From Lachnospiraceae bacterium (GTDB lineage Bacteria; Bacillota; Clostridia; Lachnospirales; Lachnospiraceae), in assembly GCA_017442865.1 (NCBI GenBank), contig JAFRXK010000023.1, positions 1 through 64,000 of the forward strand: 64,000 nucleotides of DNA. Direction: 5' to 3'. The position numbers and the translations under genes were made by a program. This document shows, in pieces, positions 1-8,826 of the stretch. The stretch's first letter is position 1. Each line of letters opens with the position of its first letter. The notes below the pieces were generated by a model. That model saw only the letters and a list, made by a program, of their open reading frames with translations. It had not been told where the DNA came from and searched no databases.

Positions 1-63
1 GCTTACGGCTTTCGAAATTTCAAAAATTTTAGGAACAGGATACTTCTTGCCTCAAGGAAAGCT

Positions 64-108
64 TAAAAAGCACATTTATGGACCTGAGTCCACAAATGTG
101 CTTTAAAA
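64..108 (-). terminator. Probable rho-independent terminator of alaS
   Basis: An 11-bp inverted repeat (AAAGCACATTT / AAATGTGCTTT, about 67-104) lies about 85 bases past the alaS stop. Read on the minus strand it is followed by a short run of T. The plus-strand side has fewer T, so minus-strand termination is favoured. Nothing was recognised in bases 1-60. Confidence 0.6.
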
Positions 109-190
109 ATTGGGTTACCCCCACTCTTGACAAAGAGCCAATATAATGTCTATTGCATCATCATATCTTCAGAATACCCTTTAATAAATT

Positions 191-2839
191 CTATTTTATC
201 TGTACTGAAACTTCCTCTACAGCCTTCTCAAGCGCAGCCTCAATTCCTGCAGGATTTTTTCCTCCAGCCTGAGCCATATTCGGACGGCCGCCGCCGCCAC
301 CGCCTACAAGACCGGCTATAGCCTTTATAAGGTTGCCTGCGTGAGCTCCCTTCTTCTGAGCCTCATCTGTTGCCATGGCAATAAGATTAACCTTGCCGTC
401 AAGCTCTGACGCAATTGCAACAACACCCTCACCAAGCTTCTCCTTTAACTGGTCGCCAAGATTTCTAAGGCCGTTCATATCAACGCCCGGCACCTTCACT
501 GCAAGTACCTTTACGCCCTTAACCTCTTTTACCTGATTCATTACATCGCCAAGAGAATTATTTGCAAGCTTTGACTTCAATGACTCATTTTCAGCAGTCA
601 GGCCCTTTACCTCTGCAAGAAGATGTGAAATCTTCTCAACAAGATTTGCAGGAGTCGATTTTGCAGCAGCTGCAGCAAGCTTTAAATTCTCTTCAATTGC
701 ACGATAATAATCAAGCACATTTGCAGCAGTCAGAGCCTCTATTCTTCTTACTCCGGCAGCTACTCCGCTCTCTGAAAGAATCTTGAAGGATGCGATATCT
801 CCCGTCCTCTTAACATGTGTACCACCGCATAATTCCTTTGAAAAATCGCCCATTGAAACGACACGTACCGTCTCACCGTATTTCTCGCCGAAAAGTGCCA
901 TCGCGCCGCTCTGCTTTGCTTCATCTATACTCATAACGTTTGTAACTACAGGCATATCCTCAGCAATCTTCTGATTTACGATTGCTTCAACCTTTGCAAT
1001 TTCTTCATCAGTCATTGCGCGTGAGAAGCTGAAGTCAAAACGTGTTCTTGCACCGTCCTGGTATGAGCCCTGCTGGTGTACCTGGTCGCCAAGCACCTCC
1101 TGCAAAGCAGCCTGCATAAGATGAGTTGCCGAATGGTTCTTACATGTGTTTGCACGGTTGACTGCATCAACCTCCATTGATACACTGTCACCTACTGAAA
1201 TCTTACCTGAAACGACCTTACCGACATGTCCGACAAGTCCGCCTGACAGCTTAACCGTGTCCTCAACCTCGAACACTCCTTCTGCGCCTCTGATAATGCC
1301 GAAATCGCCCTTCTGACCACCCATAGTTGCATAGAAAGCAGTCTTAGAAACAACAATTGTACCATTCTCGCCTTCTGCAAGAGAATCCTTACGCTCTTTC
1401 TCATCAGCAATTGCAACAACATCTGTATCATTTTTAATATAGTCATAGCCTACAAACTCAGTACTTACTGCTCCAAGGTCTTCAAATAAATCATTATTAA
1501 CATTTAACTTTGCAGAGAAATTCTGATTTTCGCGGGCTTTTTTCTTCTGCTCTTCCATAGCCTGCGTAAAGCCGGCTTCGTCTACCGAAAGGCCTTCCTC
1601 TGCTGCAAGCTCCATAGTAAGCTCAATCGGGAAACCAAATGTATCATATAAATAAAATGCTGATTTTCCGTCAATTCTTTCGCTTTTTTCTGCCTGCTTC
1701 TGCTCAAGAATCTTCTTGAATTCCTTAAGTCCATTCTCTAATGTAGCCTCAAAACGCTCTATTTCCTTACCAAGCTCTCCTAAAACATACTCCTGATTCT
1801 TCTTTAACAGAGGATAGCTCTCTGCATAGACATCAATATATGTCTCAGCAATCTTTAATATATTTTCCTTGTTAAGTCCTAATGTTCTTGCATGTCTTAC
1901 GGCACGTCTTATAAGTCTTCTAAGTACGTATCCTGCACCTGCGTTTGAAGGAAGTAACTTCGCCTCGTCGCCGATAAGCATGACTGCAGTACGTGTGTGG
2001 TCAGCAAGAATACGCATTGATCTTGTCATCTTCTCATCTGAATCATACTTTATACCGCTTGCCTGCTCAATATAAGAAATTGCAGGACTATGAAGGTCAA
2101 TCTTATAAACGTCATCAATACCGTTTAAAAATGCAAGGATTCGCTCAAGTCCCCATCCGGTATCAACATTCTTCTGCTTCAGAGGAGTTAATGTGCCGTC
2201 ATGGTGCTTTTCATACTGCATAAATACATCATTGCCTACCTCTGTGTACTTGCCGCAGTGGCATCCCGGCTTACAGTCAGGACCGCATGGCGGAACGTCC
2301 TTTACATAGAACATCTCGCTGTCAGGACCACATGGACCGTACTCAAGTCCCCACCAGTTATCCTCTGCCGGAAGGTAGAAAATATTCTCCTTCTTAAAGC
2401 CTGATTCTATACGATATCTTGCACCCTCTTCATCTCTCGGCGCATTCTCATCACCTGCAAACACTGTAGCTGCAAGATGATCTGCATCAAAACCGAAAAG
2501 CTGCGTCAAAAGCTCAAAGCTCCACTGGCAGCGCTCCTTCTTGAAATAATCGCCAAGGCTCCAGCTTCCCATCATCTCAAAGAACGTACCATGGCTCTTA
2601 TCACCAACAGAATCAATATCATTTGTTCTGACACAGCCCTGTACATTGCAAAGCCTTGTTCCAAGCGGATGCTTCTCGCCAAGCAGATATGGCATCAATG
2701 GCTGCATACCCGCTACATTGAACATAACTCCTGTCGAACCGTCAGATACTAGCGAAACTGCTCCTACGTCCTTGTGTCCTCTCTCAATATAAAACTGCTT
2801 CCAGGCATTTCTCAGCTCGGTTGAAGTAAAATGCTTCAT
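191..2839 (-). CDS. alaS: Alanyl-tRNA synthetase
   Basis: Class II synthetase that charges tRNA-Ala in the cytoplasm. The 882-residue product has the usual full length. The N-terminal catalytic core starts at TSTELRNAW. The editing domain carries HSATH near residues 569-573 and CGGTH near 670, the zinc/editing residues of the family. The C-Ala domain ends in the glycine-rich GGGGGGRPNMAQAGG near 846-860. The start follows an AGGAGG-like site. A small membrane-protein gene lies 59 bases upstream on the same strand and may share its transcript; the terminator near 64-108 closes the unit. No T-box motif was seen upstream. Identity is essentially certain. Confidence 0.98.
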   Translation of the reverse strand: MKHFTSTELRNAWKQFYIERGHKDVGAVSLVSDGSTGVMFNVAGMQPLMPYLLGEKHPLGTRLCNVQGCVRTNDIDSVGDKSHGTFFEMMGSWSLGDYFKKERCQWSFELLTQLFGFDADHLAATVFAGDENAPRDEEGARYRIESGFKKENIFYLPAEDNWWGLEYGPCGPDSEMFYVKDVPPCGPDCKPGCHCGKYTEVGNDVFMQYEKHHDGTLTPLKQKNVDTGWGLERILAFLNGIDDVYKIDLHSPAISYIEQASGIKYDSDEKMTRSMRILADHTRTAVMLIGDEAKLLPSNAGAGYVLRRLIRRAVRHARTLGLNKENILKIAETYIDVYAESYPLLKKNQEYVLGELGKEIERFEATLENGLKEFKKILEQKQAEKSERIDGKSAFYLYDTFGFPIELTMELAAEEGLSVDEAGFTQAMEEQKKKARENQNFSAKLNVNNDLFEDLGAVSTEFVGYDYIKNDTDVVAIADEKERKDSLAEGENGTIVVSKTAFYATMGGQKGDFGIIRGAEGVFEVEDTVKLSGGLVGHVGKVVSGKISVGDSVSMEVDAVNRANTCKNHSATHLMQAALQEVLGDQVHQQGSYQDGARTRFDFSFSRAMTDEEIAKVEAIVNQKIAEDMPVVTNVMSIDEAKQSGAMALFGEKYGETVRVVSMGDFSKELCGGTHVKRTGDIASFKILSESGVAAGVRRIEALTAANVLDYYRAIEENLKLAAAAAKSTPANLVEKISHLLAEVKGLTAENESLKSKLANNSLGDVMNQVKEVKGVKVLAVKVPGVDMNGLRNLGDQLKEKLGEGVVAIASELDGKVNLIAMATDEAQKKGAHAGNLIKAIAGLVGGGGGGRPNMAQAGGKNPAGIEAALEKAVEEVSVQIK

Positions 2840-2898
2840 AATAGTCCTCCTCTTTATCCAAAAGATGCTTTATCCTTCTTTCAAATTATTAATCTTGA

Positions 2899-3069
2899 TT
2901 ATTCTTCGGCTTTCTTCGCAGCTTTTTCTTCTAAAGCCGCTTTCTCGGCATTTTTCTTATCAACGATTTTCCTAACCTTTATACCGCAAAATACTGCAAG
3001 TGCAACAATTGCAACCAAAATAATAAATTTAATAAGATATTCAATAAGTGTTGCCAATAAAAGTTCCAC
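2899..3069 (-). CDS. Small single-pass membrane protein (56 aa, GTG start)
   Basis: A short gene on the minus strand begins with GTG seven bases after a GGAGG ribosome site and ends with TAA at 2899. The 56-residue product has a hydrophobic stretch at about 3-29 and a charged Lys/Glu/Ala-rich cytoplasmic tail (about 30-56) ending AAKKAEE. No known family is recognised. It lies directly upstream of alaS and could be co-transcribed with it. The strong ribosome site, a membrane segment followed by basic residues, and the clean charged tail argue for a real gene. Its role is unknown. Confidence 0.6.
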   Translation of the reverse strand: MELLLATLIEYLIKFIILVAIVALAVFCGIKVRKIVDKKNAEKAALEEKAAKKAEE

Positions 3070-3220
3070 AGTATACCTCCTTTTGCCGCTAAGGCTAAAA
3101 ATTAACTCATATTATCGTAACACAATCAAACTTAATAATCAAGCAAAAAAATGATATAACCGATTATGAATGATACCGTATATCTGGCGCATATGCATGT
3201 ACATTTCAAAGAACCAAAAT

Positions 3221-3273
3221 AAAGGAAGGCATCCGCTGATTGCTCAACATCAACAATCACAGTGCCTTCCTTT
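3221..3273 (-). terminator. Hairpin terminator after the SGNH hydrolase gene
   Basis: Eleven bases, AAAGGAAGGCA, pair with TGCCTTCCTTT, and the stem continues inward through CTGATTG/CAATCA. It lies about 65 bases beyond the stop of the SGNH hydrolase. T-rich stretches follow on both strands, so it may act in both directions. Confidence 0.6.
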
Positions 3274-3336
3274 TGTTATATTTTACATAATTTTAATAAT
3301 CATTAAATCTTTTCTGTGTCTGCAAAAATATCGGCT

Positions 3337-5064
3337 TTAGTTTTCCTTCTTCTTAAATGAAACAACCACTACCATACCTAAAACTGCAAAGAGTGAAAGT
3401 AATGTGTAGAAGAATACAGGTGAACTGTCGCCTGTAGGAACAACGCTGCCGCCACCCTGTGTAGCCGGCTGTGTCTGTGCCTGACTTTCTGCAGGTGCTT
3501 CTGAGCTTTCCTCTACCGGTGTTTCTGTCGGTTCTTCTGCAGGTGCCTCTGATGACTCCTCCTCTGACTCAACAGGCTCGCTCTCTTCTTCTACCGGCAT
3601 TCTGTCTGAAATCATATCGCCGAACTGTGCCCAGAGCAAATCTGCAATCTCTCTGTGTCCGTTAATTGTCGGATGAGGATCAAGATTGTTTTCATTGCTG
3701 ATGCCGTATACGTCAACAAATGTACAGCCTGTCTCTTCAGCTATAGCCTCAAGCTTTTGATTTAACAGACAAATCTGAGGTGCAATACTCCTTCCGGCAA
3801 TCAGATACTGAAGCGGATATGAGGTCTCTTCGGAAACTATATTTGCAATAGCATTAATTCTTGCTGCAATCTGATTAATAATGTCTTTTACAGCATCTTC
3901 AAAACTTTCTTCTTCATCAGGCTCTTCCTCATACGGATCTTCCTCACCCGGTTCTTCCTCGTACGGATCTTCCTCACCCGGTTCTTCCTCGTATGGATCC
4001 TCATCAGCATACTGATCTCTTAATTCAGCAAGGCGCTGCTTAAGCTCCTCGATTTCCTTCTCAAGCTGTGCAATATAAGCTTCAATCTCTTCAGGTGATG
4101 AAGGGAAATCAATATCAGGTAAATCATATTCAGATGGATCAATATCCTCTATATCAAAGTCAATACCATAAATTTCCTTAGCTGTTCTTGATACAATGTT
4201 CTTAACTACATTCGGTAAATTATAAATCTGTCCATCATACTCTAAAGAGTTGCCATATGGATTGTACATACCAACAAGTGCAATTTCAGCATCGCTGTTT
4301 ACTGACTGAACAGCCTCTACGACCTTTTTAACATTGTTTGCTGAATTTTCAACATATGTATTTAAATTCTTTCTTACATCAACAATATATGCAGCCGCCT
4401 CTTTGTATGTGTCAAGAGTAATCTGATCCTTTGCATTATCAATAATCATGTATGCCGCACCTGCTGCCGATTCAATGTCCATACCAAAAAGAATAAGCAT
4501 ATTAAACATTGCTGTTGCACGGATAAATGGATTCTCATGTATATACATAGGGAATATTATATCCATAAGAATATCATTGCCTCCAAGCTGGATGCTTACA
4601 AGGTCAGCTTCTGTAAGGTACTGGTCATAAAAATCATGATACTTAGCTAAAGGAGCACTTGCGCCCTTTCCTGCAACTCCTTCAAGAATATAAGTTGCAA
4701 GCTGACCCTTATAGCCCTCATTCAGAATTGTCTTTTCAACATCCTGAGCCTGATAAGCTGTCGCAGATAAGTTAGTTGCGTTAACTGTATAGCCTCTTTC
4801 TGCGCCAAGCTGCTTAATATAATCTCCAAACACAGCCGGATATGCGGTATTTATAGGATTGGCAAGAAGTGCCTCAGTTAAAACAAGTGCAGGATCTTTA
4901 AAAAGAGTGCCTGATTCTGACAAACTGTATCCTGCAGCTATACTGTCTCCAAGAGCGACATAGTTGTAGGTTTTTTCTCCCCCATAAGCTTTAGCAAAAG
5001 CAGCAAAGCTGTTTGCAATCAAAGCAACTGCCAGACAAATAACTAATAATTTTTTCAACTTCAT
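3337..5064 (-). CDS. Surface-anchored SGNH/GDSL-family hydrolase
   Basis: A predicted secreted esterase/lipase-like hydrolase of 575 residues. The N-terminus (MKLKKLLVICLAVALIANS) is a signal peptide. The SGNH blocks are VALGDSIAAG (Ser about 41), IQLGGND (about 160) and DPHPTINGH near 450. The Glu-rich coiled-coil-like stretch before about residue 360 is followed by three 10-residue acidic repeats (DPYEEEPGEE type). A Pro/Glu/Ser/Thr-rich stalk follows, then a C-terminal sorting-like signal: VPTGDSSP, a hydrophobic segment and KKKEN. The motif is PTGD rather than canonical LPXTG, so sortase anchoring is an inference. The ATG at 5064 was chosen over an in-frame codon 45 bases upstream because AGGAGG lies just before it. 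The substrate is unknown; cell-wall glycan or host ester bonds are possible. Confidence 0.85.
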   Translation of the reverse strand: MKLKKLLVICLAVALIANSFAAFAKAYGGEKTYNYVALGDSIAAGYSLSESGTLFKDPALVLTEALLANPINTAYPAVFGDYIKQLGAERGYTVNATNLSATAYQAQDVEKTILNEGYKGQLATYILEGVAGKGASAPLAKYHDFYDQYLTEADLVSIQLGGNDILMDIIFPMYIHENPFIRATAMFNMLILFGMDIESAAGAAYMIIDNAKDQITLDTYKEAAAYIVDVRKNLNTYVENSANNVKKVVEAVQSVNSDAEIALVGMYNPYGNSLEYDGQIYNLPNVVKNIVSRTAKEIYGIDFDIEDIDPSEYDLPDIDFPSSPEEIEAYIAQLEKEIEELKQRLAELRDQYADEDPYEEEPGEEDPYEEEPGEEDPYEEEPDEEESFEDAVKDIINQIAARINAIANIVSEETSYPLQYLIAGRSIAPQICLLNQKLEAIAEETGCTFVDVYGISNENNLDPHPTINGHREIADLLWAQFGDMISDRMPVEEESEPVESEEESSEAPAEEPTETPVEESSEAPAESQAQTQPATQGGGSVVPTGDSSPVFFYTLLSLFAVLGMVVVVSFKKKEN

Positions 5065-5164
5065 TGTAAAACCTCCTAGCATTTTGTTTATTTTTTTTAA
5101 TTGTAACATAAATATTACAATAATTCAACAATAAATCGTATAATTATTATACAAATTATTATAG

Positions 5165-5635
5165 TTATATTACATCTGTTAAAACCGCATTCGTATCTGC
5201 AGCAGTTGTTGCCAGCCTGTCGCATCTTTCATTCTCAGGATGTCCGGCATGCCCCTTTACCCATACAAATGAAAGGTTATGCGGCTTTGCCGCTTTAAGC
5301 AGTCTCTGCCACAAATCCACATTCTTAACAGGATCATTTTTACCACGCTTCCAGTCCTTTTTAATCCATCCGTCAAGCCAATGCTCGGTAAATGCCTTTA
5401 CAACATATGCAGAATCCGAATAAACAGTGACATTGCAGGGTTTAATTAATGCCTCAAGTCCTGCAATAACCGCCATAAGCTCCATTCTGTTATTTGTAGT
5501 CTTAACATATCCGGCCGATAGTTCTTTCTCATGAAGTACACCTTTGCTGTCAATATATTGTAAAATTGCACCGTAGCCGCCCGGTCCGTCAGGATTGCCG
5601 CGCGCAGCACCATCAGTAAAAAGCTTTACGTCCAA
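5165..5635 (-). CDS. rnhA: Ribonuclease HI
   Basis: Cleaves the RNA strand of RNA-DNA hybrids in the cytoplasm. At 156 residues it is the normal length for RNase HI. The four catalytic acidic residues are visible: D8 in [11 protein letters not shown]52 in RMELMAVI, D74 in YSDSAYVV and D139 in ERCDRLA. The Trp/Lys-rich handle ([15 protein letters not shown]) is present. It is a single gene between the SGNH hydrolase and a decayed hydrolase remnant; no operon partner is evident. Confidence 0.97.
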   Translation of the reverse strand: MDVKLFTDGAARGNPDGPGGYGAILQYIDSKGVLHEKELSAGYVKTTNNRMELMAVIAGLEALIKPCNVTVYSDSAYVVKAFTEHWLDGWIKKDWKRGKNDPVKNVDLWQRLLKAAKPHNLSFVWVKGHAGHPENERCDRLATTAADTNAVLTDVI

Positions 5636-5704
5636 ATTCCAATCCTCCCTTCACCAAAATCATGCTGAATATGATAACATATTCTAGATATATGGGTCAA
5701 TTTA

Positions 5705-5773
5705 TTATTCTTTTAGAAATGCCTCAATCACTTTATTAAACTCGTCCGGATTTTTGTTTGCAACAAAATGATT
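5705..5773 (-). pseudogene. C-terminal remnant of an alpha/beta hydrolase
   Basis: The minus strand reads ENHFANKNPDEFNKVIEAFL plus KE and stop. This matches the usual end of alpha/beta-hydrolase proteins, where GHxxxxENPxxFNxxxxxFL carries the catalytic His. An in-frame stop lies immediately upstream (5774-5776) and no start or body is present, so only the last 22 codons survive. The call rests on this pattern alone. Confidence 0.5.
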
Positions 5774-5827
5774 TTCTTAAATAATTATCCTACAATATCG
5801 TCAATAACACAATAATATTTTTATGAA

Positions 5828-5860
5828 ATAAAAACAGACAATCCACTACGAACTGTCTGC
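5828..5860 (-). terminator. Terminator of spoIVA
   Basis: Just past the spoIVA stop, CAGACA (5835-5840) pairs with TGTCTG (5854-5859). On the minus strand the stem is followed by TTTTTATTT. Confidence 0.6.
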
Positions 5861-5868
5861 TTTCCAAA

Positions 5869-7344
5869 TCATATAATTATGCAAATCATTCCGCCGTTGC
5901 TGTCGTTGATTATCTTCTGGAGCGTATCCTGCAGCTTAAGCTGACAGTCATCCGTCATCTGTGCGATTTTAGCCTGTATGCCATCCATAACAATCTGTTC
6001 TATTGATTTGCCGAATATATTTGTGTCCCAGATTCCGTTATCTGTATTCTGACTGTTCTCCTTAATATATTTTATTAAATCCTCAGCCTGCTGCTCACTT
6101 CCTACAATAGGCGCAATCTCTGTTTCAATCGTTGCCCTTATAAGATTGATTGACGGGGCTTCTGCCTTCATCTTGACGCCGAACTTGTTGCCGTGCTTTA
6201 TAAGAGAAGGCTCATCAAGCATAATTTCTTCCTTTGAAGGCATAACCACTCCATAGCCCTTTTGTTTTACCTGGCCGACCGCCTCCTCCATCTGCGAATA
6301 GTTATATTTCATTTCAGAGTATTCCTTAAGGCAGTTCATAAGCCTGTATTCGCAGTCGATATCCAGTCCCGAATACTCGCTTAAAATCTGATAATAATAA
6401 CCGTTATTGATTATCATATCAAGATTAACTGTTCCATCCGACAATTCAAAGGAAGAAATCCTAAGCTTATCAATCGCATCATCATCCGGAACTGAAATAT
6501 TATCTTCTATATCCTTCATTAATGCTGCATTATTCAAAATATTTCTGGCAGTTTCAATCGCTGCAGCCTTCAGCCAGTGATTTGAAGGCAGTATTTCCAG
6601 CCATTTAGGTATATTAAAGCTAATCTCCGATACAGGAAATTCCATAAGAACATTCTCAAGGATGTTCAAAATATCTTCCTTTCTAAGCTGCTCGCAGTTT
6701 ACCGGCAATGTAATAACATTGTGCTTCTTGCCAATCGAATCTGCAAGCTCCTTAGCCTCCTGTGAATAAGGCTTCTGCGTATTCAAAAGAATTATGTATG
6801 GCTTGCCGATTTTCCTCAGTTCTTCTACCGTTCTGTCCTCAGCCGATATATAAGCCTCCCTCGGCAGCTCGCCAAAGCTTCCGTCTGTTGTAACCACAAT
6901 ACCGATGGTAGAATGGTCCTTTATAACCTTCTGTGTGCCTATTTCTGCCGCCTGCGTAAAAGGAATTTCATAATCAAACCACGGCGTTTTAACAAGCCTT
7001 TCTTCGTCATTTTCAATATGACCGACTGCGCCGTCCACCATAAATCCCACGCAGTCAATAAGCCGCACATCAGCCTCCACCTCATTATCCAGAGAAATCT
7101 TAACAGCCTCTTTTGGTATAAACTTAGGCTCTGTAGTCATTATTGTACGTCCCGCAGCCGACTGCGGCATCTCATCCCTTGCACGCGTTCTGCTGTGCTC
7201 ATCATCAATATTCGGAAGCACCATAAGATTCATAAATCTTTTAATAAATGTCGATTTTCCGGTGCGCACGGGACCGACCACTCCAATATAAATATCCCCG
7301 CCGGTTCTTGCTTCAATATCTTTGTACAAATGGAAATTGTCCAT
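5869..7344 (-). CDS. spoIVA: Stage IV sporulation protein A (spore-coat morphogenetic ATPase)
   Basis: ATP-hydrolysing protein that polymerises on the forespore outer membrane to form the base layer of the spore coat. At 491 residues it is full length for the family. The P-loop is GPVRTGKST (24-32). A threonine-rich switch-like stretch (SAAGRTIMTTEP) and DCVGFMVDGAVGH follow. The extreme C-terminus, GGMICIII, is the hydrophobic membrane-binding tail typical of SpoIVA. AGGGAGG precedes the ATG. In Bacillus the gene is under mother-cell sigma-E, and a candidate sigma-E promoter is visible upstream. Its presence with sigK marks this organism as a genuine spore former. Confidence 0.97.
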   Translation of the reverse strand: MDNFHLYKDIEARTGGDIYIGVVGPVRTGKSTFIKRFMNLMVLPNIDDEHSRTRARDEMPQSAAGRTIMTTEPKFIPKEAVKISLDNEVEADVRLIDCVGFMVDGAVGHIENDEERLVKTPWFDYEIPFTQAAEIGTQKVIKDHSTIGIVVTTDGSFGELPREAYISAEDRTVEELRKIGKPYIILLNTQKPYSQEAKELADSIGKKHNVITLPVNCEQLRKEDILNILENVLMEFPVSEISFNIPKWLEILPSNHWLKAAAIETARNILNNAALMKDIEDNISVPDDDAIDKLRISSFELSDGTVNLDMIINNGYYYQILSEYSGLDIDCEYRLMNCLKEYSEMKYNYSQMEEAVGQVKQKGYGVVMPSKEEIMLDEPSLIKHGNKFGVKMKAEAPSINLIRATIETEIAPIVGSEQQAEDLIKYIKENSQNTDNGIWDTNIFGKSIEQIVMDGIQAKIAQMTDDCQLKLQDTLQKIINDSNGGMICIII

Positions 7345-7390
7345 AAAAACCTCCCTGATTCAAAGTAATAAAAACATCTGTTAATGCTAA

Positions 7391-7418
7391 ATTATATGGG
7401 TGGGAGAATTTTATTATG
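7391..7418 (-). promoter_or_regulatory. Candidate sigma-E promoter of spoIVA
   Basis: On the minus strand, CATAAT (7418-7413) and CATATAAT (7398-7391) are separated by 14 bases, resembling the sigma-E pattern (ATA-rich -35, CATACANT -10). They lie about 50 bases upstream of the spoIVA start. This is judged by eye only. Confidence 0.3.
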
Positions 7419-7535
7419 ACAGAATATATTTTATATGTGCCCAATATATTTCTTTTTAATATTCGGGGGATTAAAATGATTTAAATGAAAAACACCAGAT
7501 AATAATATACCAGATAAAATTATATAAAAGAAAAA

Positions 7536-7608
7536 AGCTTCCTATCAGATTCGAACTGACGACCCCTTCATTACGAGTGAAGTGCACTACCTGCTGTGCT
7601 AAGGAAGC
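7536..7608 (-). tRNA. tRNA-Thr (anticodon CGU)
   Basis: A complete cloverleaf is readable on the minus strand. The acceptor GCTTCCT pairs with AGGAAGC. The D arm is GCAC/GTGC. The anticodon stem CTTCA/TGAAG encloses loop CTCGTAA, giving anticodon CGU, which decodes ACG. The T arm contains TTCGAAT. The discriminator base is U and no CCA is encoded. A T-run follows the gene directly and serves as terminator. Confidence 0.93.
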
Positions 7609-7660
7609 TTAAAACAACATTAATACTATACTATAATCCTTCAGCAATGTCAAACATTTT

Positions 7661-7837
7661 TTACTGTACAATTCTGTATTGCAGAAGCTCGTATGCCACG
7701 CGGCTGCCCTCCATGATTTCCTCAGGGAGCAGTGCCCTTGCCACACATTTTAATTCTTCATCAGGGTTTTCAACCTTTTTCAGGTATGCATAGTCCCCGT
7801 CAATCCTTTCAATAATATAATCTACTCTTTCAAACAT
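7661..7837 (-). CDS. DUF3006 family small protein
   Basis: A 58-residue protein whose MFERVDYIIERIDGDYAYL and ARALLPEEIMEGSRV match DUF3006, short soluble beta-rich proteins of unknown function often encoded beside secreted hydrolases. The ATG at 7837 was preferred because GGAG lies five bases before it; an in-frame ATG at 7852 is the alternative. It follows the membrane-anchored protein gene with almost no gap and is very probably in the same operon. Confidence 0.8.
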   Translation of the reverse strand: MFERVDYIIERIDGDYAYLKKVENPDEELKCVARALLPEEIMEGSRVAYELLQYRIVQ

Positions 7838-7859
7838 AGCTGCTCCATTCATATTCTTT

Positions 7860-8744
7860 CTATGAAAATTTCTCTCTCAGCTCCGTTATAAACTCCCACA
7901 GCTCAGCAAAGCCGTTAGCAGTCTCTTCACTTATAACGGACTCAGGAACCTTTATTTCTTTATCGAGGTCAAAACTGATATTACCATTAAAATTGTCAAT
8001 CTTATCATTTGCTGTGTTGGATTTTCCTGAAAAATCAACAACAGGAAATATCGTCTTATCCTCTTCCTTCGCCACGGCAGCTTCTTTCGCTTTTACTGAA
8101 AATGCAATGTCATAATCAAGCCATGTCGTATCAAATATAACATTGCCATCGTCAGCCTTTGTACTATTTAAGCTGAACAAAAATGCCGCAATCTGTGGCA
8201 GTCCAAGGCTGTTAAGCTTGTCCTGCTTCTTTATAGTGAATAAATTTTCAAAATCAACCTTAAAAATTGTTTCAAGCTGCTCGCTCGTAATATATTCATC
8301 ATACCCCCAGTCAGGCAGCAGCTTGCCCAGAATCGGATGCTTCTGCAAAATGCCCTCCTGCATATGTTCATAAAGCATCTTGACATTTATATACGCCTTA
8401 TTATCAGCGATAAACACCCTCGTAACAGGCTTTTCAAGCGCATCACAGTAAATCAGTCCGGTTGCTGTCTCATCATAAAGGCTTCCCTCTGCCCTAAGCT
8501 TAAGTAAATCCGCAGGATCGACATTCATAACGCCTGAAATATTATTAACAAATTTAAGCTGCTCATCAGTAAGCTCTTTATCATCAATATTAAATTTAAT
8601 ATCAAAATTAAATCTCGTAATATTCTCAGCATTGCTCAAAGTCTTTGCCGCCTTTAAAAGCGGAAGCTTCCAGATTACAATTGCCGCTGCTGCAACCAGT
8701 AATATTCCAAAAATAAAGCCTAATACAGCCAGAAATTTCTTCAT
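7860..8744 (-). CDS. Membrane-anchored protein of unknown function
   Basis: A 294-residue protein with an uncleaved-looking N-terminal membrane segment (about 4-26) and an extracytoplasmic remainder. The motif FNFDIKFNIDDKEL and the alternating charged/aromatic pattern suggest a beta-rich domain resembling lipoprotein-type folds, but no named family is recognised. AGAGGAGG precedes the start. Downstream is the DUF3006 gene; upstream, 80 bases away, is the FtsX-like permease gene. A link to that exporter is possible but not shown. Confidence 0.7.
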   Translation of the reverse strand: MKKFLAVLGFIFGILLVAAAAIVIWKLPLLKAAKTLSNAENITRFNFDIKFNIDDKELTDEQLKFVNNISGVMNVDPADLLKLRAEGSLYDETATGLIYCDALEKPVTRVFIADNKAYINVKMLYEHMQEGILQKHPILGKLLPDWGYDEYITSEQLETIFKVDFENLFTIKKQDKLNSLGLPQIAAFLFSLNSTKADDGNVIFDTTWLDYDIAFSVKAKEAAVAKEEDKTIFPVVDFSGKSNTANDKIDNFNGNISFDLDKEIKVPESVISEETANGFAELWEFITELREKFS

Positions 8745-8826
8745 CTCAGCCGCCTCCTCTCAACATTTTACACATCAATTTTATCATGCGGCATAAGATT
8801 AGTCTATCTGATTTTGCATACATTTT

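Noticed and set aside
2831-3154. 107-residue plus-strand frame over the small membrane protein
   Set aside because: It is the antisense shadow of the alaS start and the 56-residue gene, with no ribosome site.
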